DNA of 64,000 nucleotides from positions 853,501-917,500 of the forward strand of contig JAHQIY010000008.1 of NCBI GenBank assembly GCA_019054805.1, written 5' to 3'. The position numbers and the translations under genes are program-made. How positions within the stretch are numbered: the stretch's first letter is position 1; each line of letters begins with the position of its first letter. Below the pieces are notes generated by a model. That model did not search any database. It had not been told where the DNA came from and saw nothing but the letters and a program-made list of their open reading frames with translations. Shown in pieces: positions 11,364 through 22,570 of the stretch. The stretch comes from Brachionus manjavacas (taxonomy: Eukaryota > Rotifera > Eurotatoria > Ploima > Brachionidae).

Positions 11364-13315
11364 AAGAAAAGTAAAAGACATGAAAAAGACAAGCTGAGAG
11401 AAATGTTGGAACAGGACTGAGTCATTCTGATCCATTGATTGTCAGACTTGTGGAGGAAGGTTTCGAATACAAAGAAGGTTTCGAATTAAGATATATTGAA
11501 TACCCAACTCCATTGTGTAATTTCTACCTTACTATTTCCTCTTTTTTTTCCTGAAGCTTCAACTATGTAAACATGTGTCACATTTAACATTTTCAATATA
11601 TGTCTTTTACTTTTCTTTACATTTTTTTAGCTTATTTACTTTATTTTGATTACGATTTTTTTTAGTTAGGCAATTAAAAATTTAAGAAGAGATTATATAA
11701 TCTTTTACATAATGATAATATCTTATACATCATGGATGTTTTTGTCTTCTTATTAAATAATGCTGACTGGATTGCTTGAGTTAAATTTTAAGATGTCAGG
11801 GTTAGATGTGAGACTTTGGAATTGTATTTTTCAGTTATAAGTAGTAATAATCAAACAGCACTATATAAATCAATATTAAGACCCGATTTAGTTTTTACAA
11901 AAATTTTGTAATTTTTTTGAGCTATTTTTAAATATTTAAATTAAATAATTAATTTCATATTCATGAAATATATAAAATTAACCATAAAAACTCTTTGTTT
12001 TGGTTTTACGTAAATAGAAGTTTAAAGGACGTCAGGGGTCTTGATGGCTTAAAAAAATTGGGCTCTTACTTTTTTTTACATTGTACTTGTTTTTTTCTTA
12101 GCAAATTTTTAACCTGTTTGAAACTAATTTATTGATATAATTTTTAATAATTACATAAAAAATTATACAATTAAACGTTAAAATAACCTAAAAAAATTTA
12201 ATGTAAAAAATGAAGATATTAAAGAAGTTTCTTAGATTTCTCGGCTCTTAACGATTGAAGAAAAATCGGATCTTCTGATGTTTAAGTAAATTAAAGGAAT
12301 TAAAATCTAATTAATTTTTAGTTTAAATTAATGAGTTAATATGGCAGTCAAGTCTCTTTTCTATCTAGAAAATATAAATTGTTATCAATAAGAAAAGTTA
12401 ATTGACAAATTATTGAAAAAAAATTAATTCAAAATTTTGATTAAAAATGTTTACATTTAAAAAAATTTAAAATTCCCAGAAATTTTTTTATAAAAAGCCA
12501 AAAATGTTGCTGGCATACAACGGTTCGAAAAAGGACTAGTACGAAGACGGATCTCGTATTCCAAGAAAGTATTTGTATTTTAGCAATTGAAATACTCGAG
12601 TATTTACTATTACCTTTTACCTATATTGATACTCCAAACGAATACTCGATTAAAATTTTTACACTGTTAATGTATATGCTAAAAAATTAATAAAATTTTA
12701 AAAAATTCTTTTTAATATTAATTATTAATTTTGATATCTAATGAATCAATAATTACACGAAACGTGACTTAATCAATAAAATTTCAGGTTCGATATTCAT
12801 TGAATGTTTATTATTAAATAAGCAACATTACCTAAATTAAAAAAGAGTTCAATTTCTTAGAAAACAAATTCAAATTTATTTAACTTTTTCAAATGAAATT
12901 CAATCATGTGGCTGAAAGGAAGGATTAAGGTTCCACTCCAACTGGCCAAGGCTCGATTAAAATTTTTACATTGCTTGTAAATTTTTTTAAAAAAATTTTT
13001 TTTAATTTTTTTTAGTCAGTATAATTTTGTAAATTTACAAAAATTTACCACTTTATATGATAGCTTCATTCAGACCAATCCTTCAATCATTTTTGACAAA
13101 TTTCTTACTAAATTTAAATTAAGCATTCTGTTTACAAATTGAATTAAATTAATTTAATTTTTTTTCTTATTGCAAAAGTCTAAGACTTATTTTCAAAACA
13201 AAGTCTAAATGGATAAATTTTACAAAATTTTTCATCCTGGTTAGAGTAAATTGAATAAATTTTGATTTTCATATATTTATTTTTTTTAAAGACAAGCAAA
13301 ATGCTCAATTTTTAG
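11364..13315. other. Intergenic AT-rich DNA with one LINE-tail scrap
   Basis: No gene is recognised. A block at about 12905-12960 (ATGTGGCTGAAAGGAAGG, then a CCACTCCAACTGGCCAAG-like stretch) is related to the LINE 3' untranslated sequences at 46880-47050 and 51590-51750. The 5' exon(s) of the WSC protein gene should lie in the last few hundred bases but could not be fixed. Confidence 0.5.
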
Positions 13316-14022
13316 GATGCTATGCAATAGGCGATAAATATTTCTCTTATGCTCAAGGTTTTTTGTACAATGCGGACATGAGCATTAGCTCTTGTCTTGA
13401 ATTTTGTCACAAATTCGCTTTTATGTGGCTAAAAAAAGGGTTTGTTGAAATTTGGAAAAAAAATTTTATTAGTTTTTAAAGGGTTGAATGTACATGCAGC
13501 GAAAGCTTGGATGAATTGCGTCACATCGAAGACAAGGCTTGTAATTTAAAGTGTAATGATTATCAGTCATGTGGTTCTAGTCAAGAGGGAGTCTTTAGTG
13601 TGTATACTAAGCAAAAAGAGTTGCGCAATTATTACCGCTCGGATGATACAGCTCCGAGCATTAAGCAACTCAATTTGCTCGAAACAATCAAATTAGCTTT
13701 GCTTTCAACAACCACAGCACAGCAAACACTTAATGACTATAATTTACAAAAAATTTATTTAATAAGTGTATTTAGTCTTATTATTTTAATAATGTTTATT
13801 TTGTTTGTCATAGGAATTTATTTCAAACACCAAATTAAAATTTACGTAAAAAATTTTATTTTTGTTTGTTTGAAAAAAATTAATTTTCAAAGTAAAAATA
13901 GTTGTGCTTGTTCCGACGATGAGAAGAGTAGGAGTTCTTCAATTTTGTCTGTAAACTCTAGCAAGTCCAGCAACAAATTGTTTCCAAAACAAAATTCAAG
14001 CAGCAAATTCTCAGAATTTTAA
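13316..14022 (+). CDS. WSC-domain single-pass membrane protein (5' end unresolved)
   Basis: Two exons are clear, 13316-13439 and 13482-14022, joined by a 42-bp GT-AG intron (13440-13481, phase 2). The first exon starts after an intron-like TTTTTAG and encodes GCYAIGDKYFSYAQ. The second encodes VECTCSESLDELRH and CNLKCNDYQSCGS. The Cys spacing and final SVY match the WSC domain, a carbohydrate-binding, cysteine-rich extracellular module. A hydrophobic helix (KIYLISVFSLIILIMFIL onward) follows, then a basic, Ser-rich cytoplasmic tail of about 60 residues. A signal-peptide exon is expected upstream but was not identified. The domain call rests on the Cys pattern. Function is unknown, perhaps cell-surface glycan sensing or adhesion. 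Confidence 0.75.
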
Positions 14023-15906
14023 GTTATTTTCTCAAAATAAAAATGTTTTAGAATCAAGAATTTTATTTAATAATGTTTAAAAAAAATTATTAATTGAGTA
14101 CAATTAGAAATTAAAAAAAAATTAAAACAATGAAAGTTTGAAAAAATTATTTTAGAAAATTTTTAGATTCTTCAAATTTTACTTTTTGACATTTATCAGA
14201 ATTTATTGGGACCAGACATACGAACTTGAAATAAAACCAACATCAAGTTCAATTATCGATCAAGCTGGGCGGTGGAATTTATTTTTTCAAAAGTTTGTCT
14301 TTAAATTTAAGAAGATCCCAGAGAAATTTTTAGATGAGAGAAATATGCAAAAGAGGATAATATAGGTGGGAATTTTTAACGAATAGAGTGATATTACTGA
14401 TAAAAGAAAATACAATTTTTTAACCTTTAAAATCCAAAAGCTTGCAAAAACTTCATTTAACAAGATGCAAATATACAAGTGTTTAGCTCAAAATAAGCAA
14501 TCGATAGAATAAATGAACTGAAACATTTTTTTTAACTAAAAAGATGATAATTCAAATGTAATTAATTTATTATTTAATATTGAAAATTTTATAATTGAAA
14601 GTAGTTTTACCGAAAAACCGATTTTTTTGAAAAAAAATAAATCCTTCATTTTGATTTTAACTTTTTTTAATCAATAAAATTTAACTTAAATTCTGTTTAT
14701 CTCTATCGTTTTATAGGGGAATTTCGCTATTTCGAATACCGAATTTTCCACCCAAGTAGTTTGTTAAACCGAGGAATGACTGTTCACTCATTTTGAAGAA
14801 AAAATTTATGGCACTGTCCGAAGTTAAATTAGACAGCGCTAAATATAGAAGTTTTTTGTATGAAAAGCAGGTACTTGAAAAACCAATATGCACTGATTTA
14901 ACAATGAGGTGCAAAAATAAGCTTAAATTAAGAGAGGTGTCCTGCATGTGATAATTACTTTGAGCGAAAAGGTTAAAAAATTCACATGACTAAAAAAATT
15001 AAAACTTAAAACTGACGATTTTGAATTTTTTTTGATTATTTATTGATTTTAAATTTATAAATTTTTAATCATTTAATTTTTTTAGATTAAAATTCTGGCC
15101 ACATATTACCAGAGTTGTTTAAAAGTCCCAAATTAGAGTCTAAGTCCGGAGTTATTTTTAATTTTTTTTGGCTTAAATTTTTTGGGGGTGACAAATTTAA
15201 TTTTTTTAAGATGACAAAAATAACTAAAAGTGGAGACTAATTTAATATATTGATATGACAATTTAATAATTTTGCACTGATAAAATAAAACCTATTTTAT
15301 AGATAGGTTTTATTTTTATTTTATTTTATTTTAGTTCTAATTAAGCTATCTAATAATGTAATTCTCTAATATTGTAAGGAATGAACTTAAATTGTGACGT
15401 TTTCTCATTGTTGACTCTAGCTTGATGATGAGATTTGGACAAAACGGTTTTTCATAATCGTCTGCAACTTCCTTCCGATTTTGGTGCTATAGTTCAAGAT
15501 TTTATTTTTATTGTCACCTCAAATCATTAATTTGTTGTAAAAATAATTAATTAGTCAAAACAGTATTTTTGTCACTCAAATCATTATTTTATCAGTCAAT
15601 AAATTTATTTGTCATCATATGTAGTTTTTTTGTCACTAGATTTAGGACTTATTTTTAATTATGATTTCTTGTCAAAAATATTATTTAATTAGAAAAATTC
15701 TACATATTTTTGAAAAACAAAAATTAGAAATTTTTAACTTTTTTTAAAAAAATTTGATTATTATTCTCGACAAATGTTGAGTTTGTTTTAACTTTTACTA
15801 ACGACTCCAAATTATTAAGCTAAATATGCTATTTAAAATAAAAATATCTACGTTTTAGAAAAATTTTAATTTTTTCAAAACCAAAGCTTTATTTTCAAGA
15901 ATTAGA
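14023..15906. other. Intergenic region with a possible zinc-finger/LINE scrap
   Basis: Mostly AT-rich. At about 14935-14995 (plus) the frame reads ERCPACDNYFERKG, stop, KIHMTK. This looks like a broken C2H2 finger of the kind at the N-terminus of some non-LTR retrotransposons. A 40-codon open stretch at about 14205-14365 (YWDQTYELEIK) has no recognised match. The AAAAGTCCCAAATTAGAGTC block at about 15120 is shared with 7610. Confidence 0.35.
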
Positions 15907-16329
15907 ATGTCAAAAATAATACGCAAAATAATCCGAACATCGAAAGCACCAGCTGCCATCGGACCCTACAACCAAGCTGTTCAAGTGGATAACACTTTAT
16001 ATTTATCTGGAAGCTTGGGAATGGATCCCACAACAGGTGCACTAGTAAGTGGTGGAATTGAAGCTGAAGCAAGACAAGCTTTAAAAAATATTGGCTCTAT
16101 TCTTGAAGAAGCAGGAGTGTCTTACAATAATGTGGTCAAGACAACCGTACTTTTAGCCGATATTCAAGACTTTACAGTATTGAATAATGTTTACCAAGAA
16201 TTTTTCAAGTCAAACTTTCCGGCGCGATCAACTTACCAAGTTGCTAATTTGCCAAGAGGAGGACGAGTAGAAATCGAAGCCATTGCTGTTGTAGGAGAAG
16301 TAGCCGATGCTCCAGCAGCTCAATTATAA
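15907..16329 (+). CDS. RIDA: RidA/YjgF/UK114 family 2-iminobutanoate deaminase
   Basis: An intronless 140-residue protein, the usual length for the family. RidA hydrolyses reactive enamine/imine intermediates (2-aminoacrylate and 2-iminobutanoate from PLP enzymes) to keto acids; it is a homotrimer found in cytosol and mitochondria. Visible features are APAAIGPYNQAV near residues 14-25, LYLSGSLGMDP at 31-41, the conserved catalytic Arg107 in PARSTYQVANLP, and VEIEAIAV at 121-128. The start is fixed by the family N-terminus. TTTATTTTCAAG lies 7 bases before the ATG and looks like a splice acceptor, so a leader exon or spliced leader is possible. Confidence 0.95.
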   Translation: MSKIIRKIIRTSKAPAAIGPYNQAVQVDNTLYLSGSLGMDPTTGALVSGGIEAEARQALKNIGSILEEAGVSYNNVVKTTVLLADIQDFTVLNNVYQEFFKSNFPARSTYQVANLPRGGRVEIEAIAVVGEVADAPAAQL

Positions 16330-16364
16330 AATTTTTAAATAATTTTAGCCAAAAAATTAATTTT

Positions 16365-16370
16365 AATAAA
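16365..16370 (+). terminator. Polyadenylation signal of RIDA
   Basis: AATAAA lies 35 bases after the RIDA stop codon, in a T/A-rich 3' untranslated region. Confidence 0.6.
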
Positions 16371-16554
16371 ACAAATTAAATCAATTATTTTTTAAGTAAA
16401 TAGGATTAGCTTTCCTACAGTACGCTTCTGAAATAAGTTGACAGCTTGCTTAAACACATGCTAAAGAGCTGCGCTAGGACAAAAAAAAAGTTCTAGAGCA
16501 TGTTCAAGATATATCATGATCACAGACTGTCAAAATATGCTTTCAAATTCATTA

Positions 16555-16975
16555 TAATATGGTTTAATATTTTGTTTTTGAATTACAAAATGTATCCAAT
16601 GTTGAAATAACATTGAAAAAGTTCGATGTTTCAAATATTTTTTTCAGTTTCAAAAAAAAAATAATTTTAATTTAAAATTCCAAACATGAAAAACTTGGTG
16701 TTTTTTATGAATTTTGACTTTAGGTTTGTGATATGATGGTCCTTAAGATAATATTTGTAGTTTAAAAAACTATCTACGCTCTGTTTTCCATTTTTTATCA
16801 ATTGAGTATTAGTTAAAAAGCACCAAACGAAAGTAAATTATCACTTAAGTCAAAATTTTATAAGATGAAAACAAAGTTTTTCGGATTTTTGTCAGTCAGG
16901 TAAACTATGGTTCACCTGTTACTGGAACGATTCTTGTTCTCAGGTTTTATGAACTATTAGTTCACCTAATTTGAA
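16555..16975 (-). repeat. R1 family repeat copy, reverse orientation
   Basis: Reverse-complement match to 3620-3992 over nearly its whole length. It covers the shared AAACTATCTACG(C/T)TCTG block and the CTTGTTCTCAGG end. The flanking end carries GGTTCACCTGTTACTGGAAC. Confidence 0.75.
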
Positions 16976-17470
16976 AAAGCTAATGTAATGATAAAAAATA
17001 TGACAGAAAAAATAATTACATAGAAAATTTAAAGTCTGGCGAAGTAGGAAAATTTTTCGAAATAGTTGAATCTATGTTCTCCAAAGTCAAACTCTTAAAG
17101 GGTGAACAATTTATTTCAATTTTCTTTAATTTTTATTATTTATGCTGAAAGGCAAAGATTTAAGAAGAGAGCGCATTTGAATATTTGGGATCATGGAAAG
17201 AGTAATACCAAGTCAACCAGATCAGAGCAAATGCTAAGCTATTTCTAAAGCTCCTCCAAAAACAAAAAACCTAAAAAACCATTAACTAATTTTTATATCA
17301 GTTTCGAGAATTAGACATTCTATTAAATAGCTTAATTCAATTTGTTCGCATAATCTAAAAATCTTTCGTCTAATTCTATTTTGAACAAAAAAATTGAGTG
17401 AACCAATAGTTCACAAAACCTGAGAACAAAATATTTCGGACAATAAGTGATTCACCTACCGGCTAGACCC
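16880..17470. repeat. Inverted-repeat pair of about 90 bp, possible short DNA transposon
   Basis: The left arm (about 16885-16975) and the reverse complement of the right arm (about 17385-17470) both carry TTGTTCTCAGGTTTT and GAACTATTxGTTCAC. They begin with variants of GTCTAGTCGGTAGGTGAA. About 400 bp lies between, without a convincing coding frame. The left arm overlaps the R1 copy end, so the two repeats share termini. Confidence 0.5.
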
Positions 17471-17719
17471 AGTGTTTTAATGATTGAATATAAAATTAAA
17501 TCAAAATGAATTATTTATTTTTTTTTTTAAATGCCCATTTTTATTCTTTTTATTTATTTAATTTTATATTATTTAACTATATTTTTAATTTTTTCATATG
17601 TTTCTAGTCTGAATAAATAAACGAATCATTTAAAAATTAAAAATGAATTTTCAATATTATTTTCAGATTTAAAAAAAAAAATTAAACTCATTCTATTTCA
17701 CTAAAGAGTGTAATTTCAA

Positions 17720-17875
17720 ATATGAAAATGCTTGCAATATCGACTTAAAATTATTTTTTTATTTCAGACTGAAAAAATAATTTGAAATATCGCACTTTTT
17801 TAATGTTTTTTCAACATTGAATACATTTTGTAATTCAAACACAGAAAAATTAAACCATATGCTTTTCTGAATAAA
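17720..17875 (+). repeat. Partial R1 repeat copy
   Basis: Matches the second half of the 3620 copy, including ATCGCACTTTTT and the end near TTTGTAATTCAAACAC. Confidence 0.6.
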
Positions 17876-17995
17876 AATTCTATGTCTTATTAATTTTTAA
17901 CAAATTTTATTTATTTTTGATTCTATTTTTAAAAAAAGTCAAAATGTTCACTCAAATTTTTTTAATTTTTGAAAAAAGTAAAAGTCATGACTTGC

Positions 17996-18186
17996 ACTCT
18001 GTTTTTTTACTAAAATTTACTACAATTTACCATTTTTCCCATTTAATATAATAAAAATTTACGTAAAATTACGTAAAATTACGTAAAATTACGAAATCAC
18101 TTAGTTGTCAAGAACTAAGTGATTTCAATATATTAAAAAATGGGAAAAATGGTAAATTGTAGTAAATTTTAGTAAAAAAACAGAGT
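17996..18186. repeat. 191-bp element with 49-bp perfect inverted ends and an inner hairpin
   Basis: Bases 17996-18044 are the exact reverse complement of 18138-18186 (49 of 49). Inside are three tandem ACGTAAAATT units (about 18061-18090). After them is a second perfect stem of 14 bp (18093-18106 with 18113-18126) around a six-base loop. The whole can fold as nested hairpins. No coding frame is present. It is consistent with a miniature inverted-repeat transposon; no clear target duplication was seen. Confidence 0.8.
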
Positions 18187-18240
18187 TTTAAAAAAACAAA
18201 ATTATCACTAAAGTCAAGACTTTAATTTTTAATTTTTCCT

Positions 18241-18483
18241 ATATATAAGTAAATAATAAAAATGAAGATTATAGATTATAAATCTGGAAGCGATTGTGAG
18301 TTTGATATGTTACGAACTAAAAAGAAAAATGCAATTAAAGCAAAAATAAATAATTCACATATTTTTTTCTAAATAATTTTTTTATAATCATTGAATAATT
18401 CTGCAAGTTTTTTTTTTACTTTCTCATCTTCGAAAGCACCAAAAGATATTTGTAAAATATACTCTTGTAAAAGGTTTTGTAAA
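18241..18483. repeat. Direct repeat D, copy 1 (about 243 bp)
   Basis: Nearly identical to 21374-21618. The minus strand from about 18480 down encodes LQNLLQEYILQISFGAFEDE and continues KVKKKLAELF to a stop. The plus strand from 18261 encodes MKIIDYKSGSDCEFDMLRTK and continues for 17 more codons. Both frames are kept in the two copies because the DNA is almost the same, so which one was coding is unclear. Confidence 0.75.
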
Positions 18484-18579
18484 TGTAAAATAGTGTATGG
18501 GTAAAATTTCGTAATTTTTTTTTTCAATTTTCATTTTAATTTTATAAAAAAAAAAGAAATCTCCTAAAAATCGCCATTT

Positions 18580-18725
18580 TTTCAGTTTTTTATGGCTCTT
18601 TTTATATTTTCTAAAATTTTCTAAAATTTTCGTAAATTTTCGGAAATTTACTTTTTTTTACTTTAGTAATTTCACGTAAATTTACGTAAAATCACGTAAA
18701 GTTAATCGTAGCAGTACTGTATAAG
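18580..18725. repeat. TTACGTAAA-rich repeat ending in CGTAGCAGTACTGTA
   Basis: A run of ATTTTC and TTTACGTAAA-type units, then ATCGTAGCAGTACTGTA at about 18705-18721. The same style and end motif occur at 44240-44612. It is probably a diverged non-autonomous element. Confidence 0.45.
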
Positions 18726-18854
18726 CTAATTTTATTTGTAATTCCAAAAAAAAAATTTTATTTATTGAAAATTTGATAAATTGCCTTAAATTTTCTAAAT
18801 ATTAACCATATTTTGACTTTTTCATTAACTAGTTTTTTTTTATTTATTAAAAAT

Positions 18855-19240
18855 AAATCGATTTAATTTTTTGTGTTTGAATTAAAAAATGTTTCCAATG
18901 TTGAAACTACATTGAAAAAGTGCGATGTTTCAGTTATTTTGTTCAGTCTTTAATAAAAAAAATATTGTAAAATATTTTAAAATATTTATAAAAATAATAA
19001 AATATTTTTGTGACATGATGAACTTCAAGATAATATTTGTAGTTTAAAAAACTATCTACGTTCTGTTTTGCATTTTTTATAAATTGAGTTTTTGTTAAAA
19101 TTTATCAAATGAACGTCAATAATCACTAAAGTTAGAATTTATAAAGAAGAAAATAAAGTTTTTCGAATCTAGTCGGATAGGTGAACTATAGTTCACTTCT
19201 TAATGGAACAATTCTTGTTCTCAGGTTTTAAGAACTTCAT
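18855..19240 (-). repeat. R1 family repeat copy, reverse orientation
   Basis: Reverse-complement match to the 3620 copy, with some internal change. The end carries TCTAGTCGGATAGGTGAAC followed by CTTGTTCTCAGG, linking R1 to the GGTCTAGTCGG terminal motif. Confidence 0.7.
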
Positions 19241-19847
19241 CTAATCTAAAAATTGTTAAACTATTTATTATTACTGTTAATGTAAATCCTAAATTAAAAG
19301 TAAAATTAATAAATTTATTTTTAAATAAAATTTTTTTAATTATTTATTCAAAATAAATACAAATTTTGTAGCTCTTTATATTTAGATTAAATTTTGACAA
19401 CTTAAAATCTTCTATTTTCTTATTCAATGTTTCAAAAAATTAATTAAAATGTTCCTGAAATATGTTTAATTTGATCTGTTAATTTGCTTTATATGTTTAA
19501 AATTATTTATATGCTTATTAAGACAAAATATGCGGTACAAGAAAAAATATGCTTAAGCATATAATGACAGTCTACGATCATGATAACATGTTAAATCATG
19601 TTGTATCCACTAATTGTATCCATTTTTTATCATATGGCAATAGAATGCACAATATACTTTTAAAAAAAGGGGTGTTTTATGGAGTTCAAATAATTATGTT
19701 AATTTTGTAATAATTTATTAAAAACGCTTGTGTATTCGCAAAATAAAAAATAAATGTTCTAGCGCATGATCTAAACACTGTCAACTTATTTCTGAAACGT
19801 CCTGTACTTTTAAAATTAAAAAATTTTTTTAAATTTTTTTATCAAAG

Positions 19848-22515
19848 ATGAACAGCTTGTTAAAACTTCCAACTATTGGTCTTTTGAGTCAGTCTATTAA
19901 AAGTATTGACTTTTTTTTATCCAGATAATTTTTTAAATGATTTTGTTCTAAGATAGTATCCCGGCTTTTATGCCCGTGCGTACTAAAAAAGTAAAAACAG
20001 GAGGCTCCGCAACAAATCGTAGGAGAACTACACCGGGAAAATTTAGACGACTGTATGTCCAAGATGGTGAATGGGTCGAAGAAGACCATTTGTTGGTTAG
20101 ACAACTAGGGTTACAGTTTTATCCAGGCGAAAATGTAAGACTCTCATAAAAGTTTTTAACTGAATAATGATCGATTATTGACAAAAACGTTCAATTTTGT
20201 GACTTATTGAGCACATTAATTAACTCATGTATTTTTGATGGTAAATTTGGTCATGTCGACTATGTGATCATAGGTTACATGTCCAGAATGTGATCAATTA
20301 ATTTAATTTTTATTTTTTTTTATTTTATAAAAATAATTTTTCAGTTTTTTACCAAATTTTCTTCAAAAAAAGCAAAAAATTTAATTAAAATAGAGTTTTT
20401 GTTCGAATAAGGATGGATCTAAAGGTATTGAAGAAACCTAATCAAAAATTGTATTTTTGTAAAAAAATGAAAAGTAAAATTATTCCAAAAATAAAAAAAC
20501 ATTACTATTACACTAGTGGTTTTTGAATAATTAACTTTAAGCAAATTTTTGGGCCTTTAATATTTTAGTATCTTTAATTAAAAAATAGTTAATTCCAATG
20601 ATCAAATCATCACTTAAGAAAAAATATTTGATGATCATTTTTTGATCCCATTTGAGTTTAATAATTATTGTGGTCAAAATGACCACATTTTTTTTGAACA
20701 CTTAATCACTTGATAGTCGACATGGCCAGGTACTTTTTTAATCAAAAACCCTTTCGTAATATTTCGATCCGGAATTAAACAAAGTTCACCTTAAATTTGG
20801 TAAAATTAGAAAAATTAAGAATATTTCAGGCTAAAAAATATTCCAAAAAATTAACATCACTTTTAGTTGACTTTTTTCTTAAAATTGCTAAAAAAACAAA
20901 TATGCTAAAAAAGTGAGTTAAATTACATTAAATTTATTATTTTCTAATGATAAATAACTAATAATTAATTGAAATTTTTATCTTTATTTTAAAAATAGAT
21001 TCGATCTGAAAAATCGTGAATTTGACTGAAATTTTGAGTTTTTTAATTGTTACTAACCGAATCATTATTGTTAAAACAGAAATTTATGCTCAAATTTAGT
21101 TTAAAAACCTTAAAAGGTTTAAAAATATGATCCTAAGTTTTTTTAAGATTCTTCATCTATTCAATTTATAACTGTAAAAAAATAATTTATGAATTCTGTG
21201 AATTTTTTTAAAATAAAAGTTGTTATTCAGATATTTTTAAATATCGGGATTTTAGTAATAATTTAAATTTCGTAAATCATCGGGATCTTTAAGATTTAAA
21301 CTAAATTTGATCTAAAAAATAGAAAAAATGAAAATTTTTAGTTTTTTGTGGTCAAGATTAAATTAAAATTTTTAATATATAAGTAAATAATAAAAATGAA
21401 GATTATAGATTATAAATCTGGAAGCGATTGTGAGTTTGATATGTTACGAACTAAAAAGAAAAATGCAATTAAAGCAAAAATAAATAATTCACATTTTTTT
21501 TTTTTAAATAATTTTTTTATAATCTTTGAATAATTCTGCAAGTTTTTTTTTTACTTTCTCATCTTCGAAAGCACCAAAAGATATTTGTAAAATATACTCT
21601 TGTAAAAGGTTTTGTAAACCTGATTTGAGGAAAATAATTTTCTCATAGAAGCCAAAAATATTTCACCAAATTGAAGTTCATGATCATGATCACATGATCA
21701 AAACTTAATAGATTAACGAGGAAAAGAGCTTTTAAAAAACTTTTTAATTAAACACAAAATGTTTAATATTTTAATTAGATAAAAAAAATCTTTTTTTTTC
21801 CAAATAATCTTTAATTGATTTTTTAAATATTTATTTGAAAATTTCAAAAAAATTTAAAATCCACATTAAAGCATTCAAATTATGTCTTTAAATGATTTTT
21901 TAATATTAATTAAAATATATTAGAGCGAAACACAGTTACATTTTGAATTGCAAAATTTCACAATATTGACTTAGATTTTATTTAACTTCAGATAAAAATT
22001 CATATAATTTTCTTCCTAATTAAAGATTAAACAAATCATGTTTAATAGTTTAAAAATTTAGTATTTAAAAAATTGACAAAAAATACCTTTTTTTAAATTA
22101 AAAACTAGAAATTTTGATCTGAAATTTAAATTTGATCATTAACTTCAATTTGTCAGATATTTCCGATTATAAATTCACTTTTTTCCAAAACAAAACAAAT
22201 GCTCTAGAAAAAATAATTAACTGAGGAAAATCGCAAAATTTATTAAATTCATTTTTTTACGGAAATAAGAGATAAAAAAAATTTTAAAAAAATTTAATTT
22301 TTAGTTCTATTTTATTCAAGGTGATTTTTTGCGAAAATCATTCTCTCAAAGCCAGATTCGCTGGACATGTGTTGATTACTTTGGAAAAATTGTCGCCGTA
22401 TCCTGACAGTCCATTATATGACTATGTATCAGCCGGGAATACTGTCGAGAGAAAGTTTGTTCATGTTTTACCGCCAGCAAGAAAAGGAAATTATAAATTG
22501 GTTGAAACAATTTAA
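19848..22515 (+). CDS. MRPL27: Mitochondrial large ribosomal subunit protein bL27m
   Basis: Three exons give a 143-residue protein (human orthologue 148): 19848-19902, 19953-20134 and 22321-22515. The introns are 50 bp and 2,186 bp, both GT-AG, with matching phases 1 and 0. The first exon encodes a short basic presequence (MNSLLKLPTIGLLSQSIK). The body has KTGGSATNRRRTTPGKFRR, the L27 signature region. LLVRQLGLQFYPGEN corresponds to the family IIxxQRxxxxHPGxxV block, and the C-terminus KFVHVLPPARKGNYKLVETI matches animal MRPL27. It works near the peptidyl-transferase centre of the mitoribosome. The long second intron holds a direct repeat and an inverted-repeat element. Confidence 0.93.
20249..20726. 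repeat. Short inverted-repeat element inside the MRPL27 intron
   Basis: GGTCATGTCGACTAT at 20249-20263 is mirrored by the complement of 20712-20726 (GGCCATGTCGACTAT), one mismatch in 15. GTGAT follows in both arms after a small offset. About 480 bp in all, non-coding. It is a candidate MITE. Confidence 0.5.
21374..21618. repeat. Direct repeat D, copy 2
   Basis: The second copy of the 18241-18483 sequence, same orientation, 3.1 kb away inside the MRPL27 intron. It differs by only a few bases, mostly in T-run length near 21497. Confidence 0.75.
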
Positions 22516-22551
22516 AAAAAAACTTTATTAACACACAATTTGTTTTTTAAA

Positions 22552-22557
22552 AATAAA
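22552..22557 (+). terminator. Polyadenylation signal of MRPL27
   Basis: AATAAA lies 37 bases after the MRPL27 stop and 14 bases before the end of the facing minus-strand gene. The two 3' untranslated regions must touch or overlap. Confidence 0.5.
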
Positions 22558-22570
22558 AAATTTAATGAAA

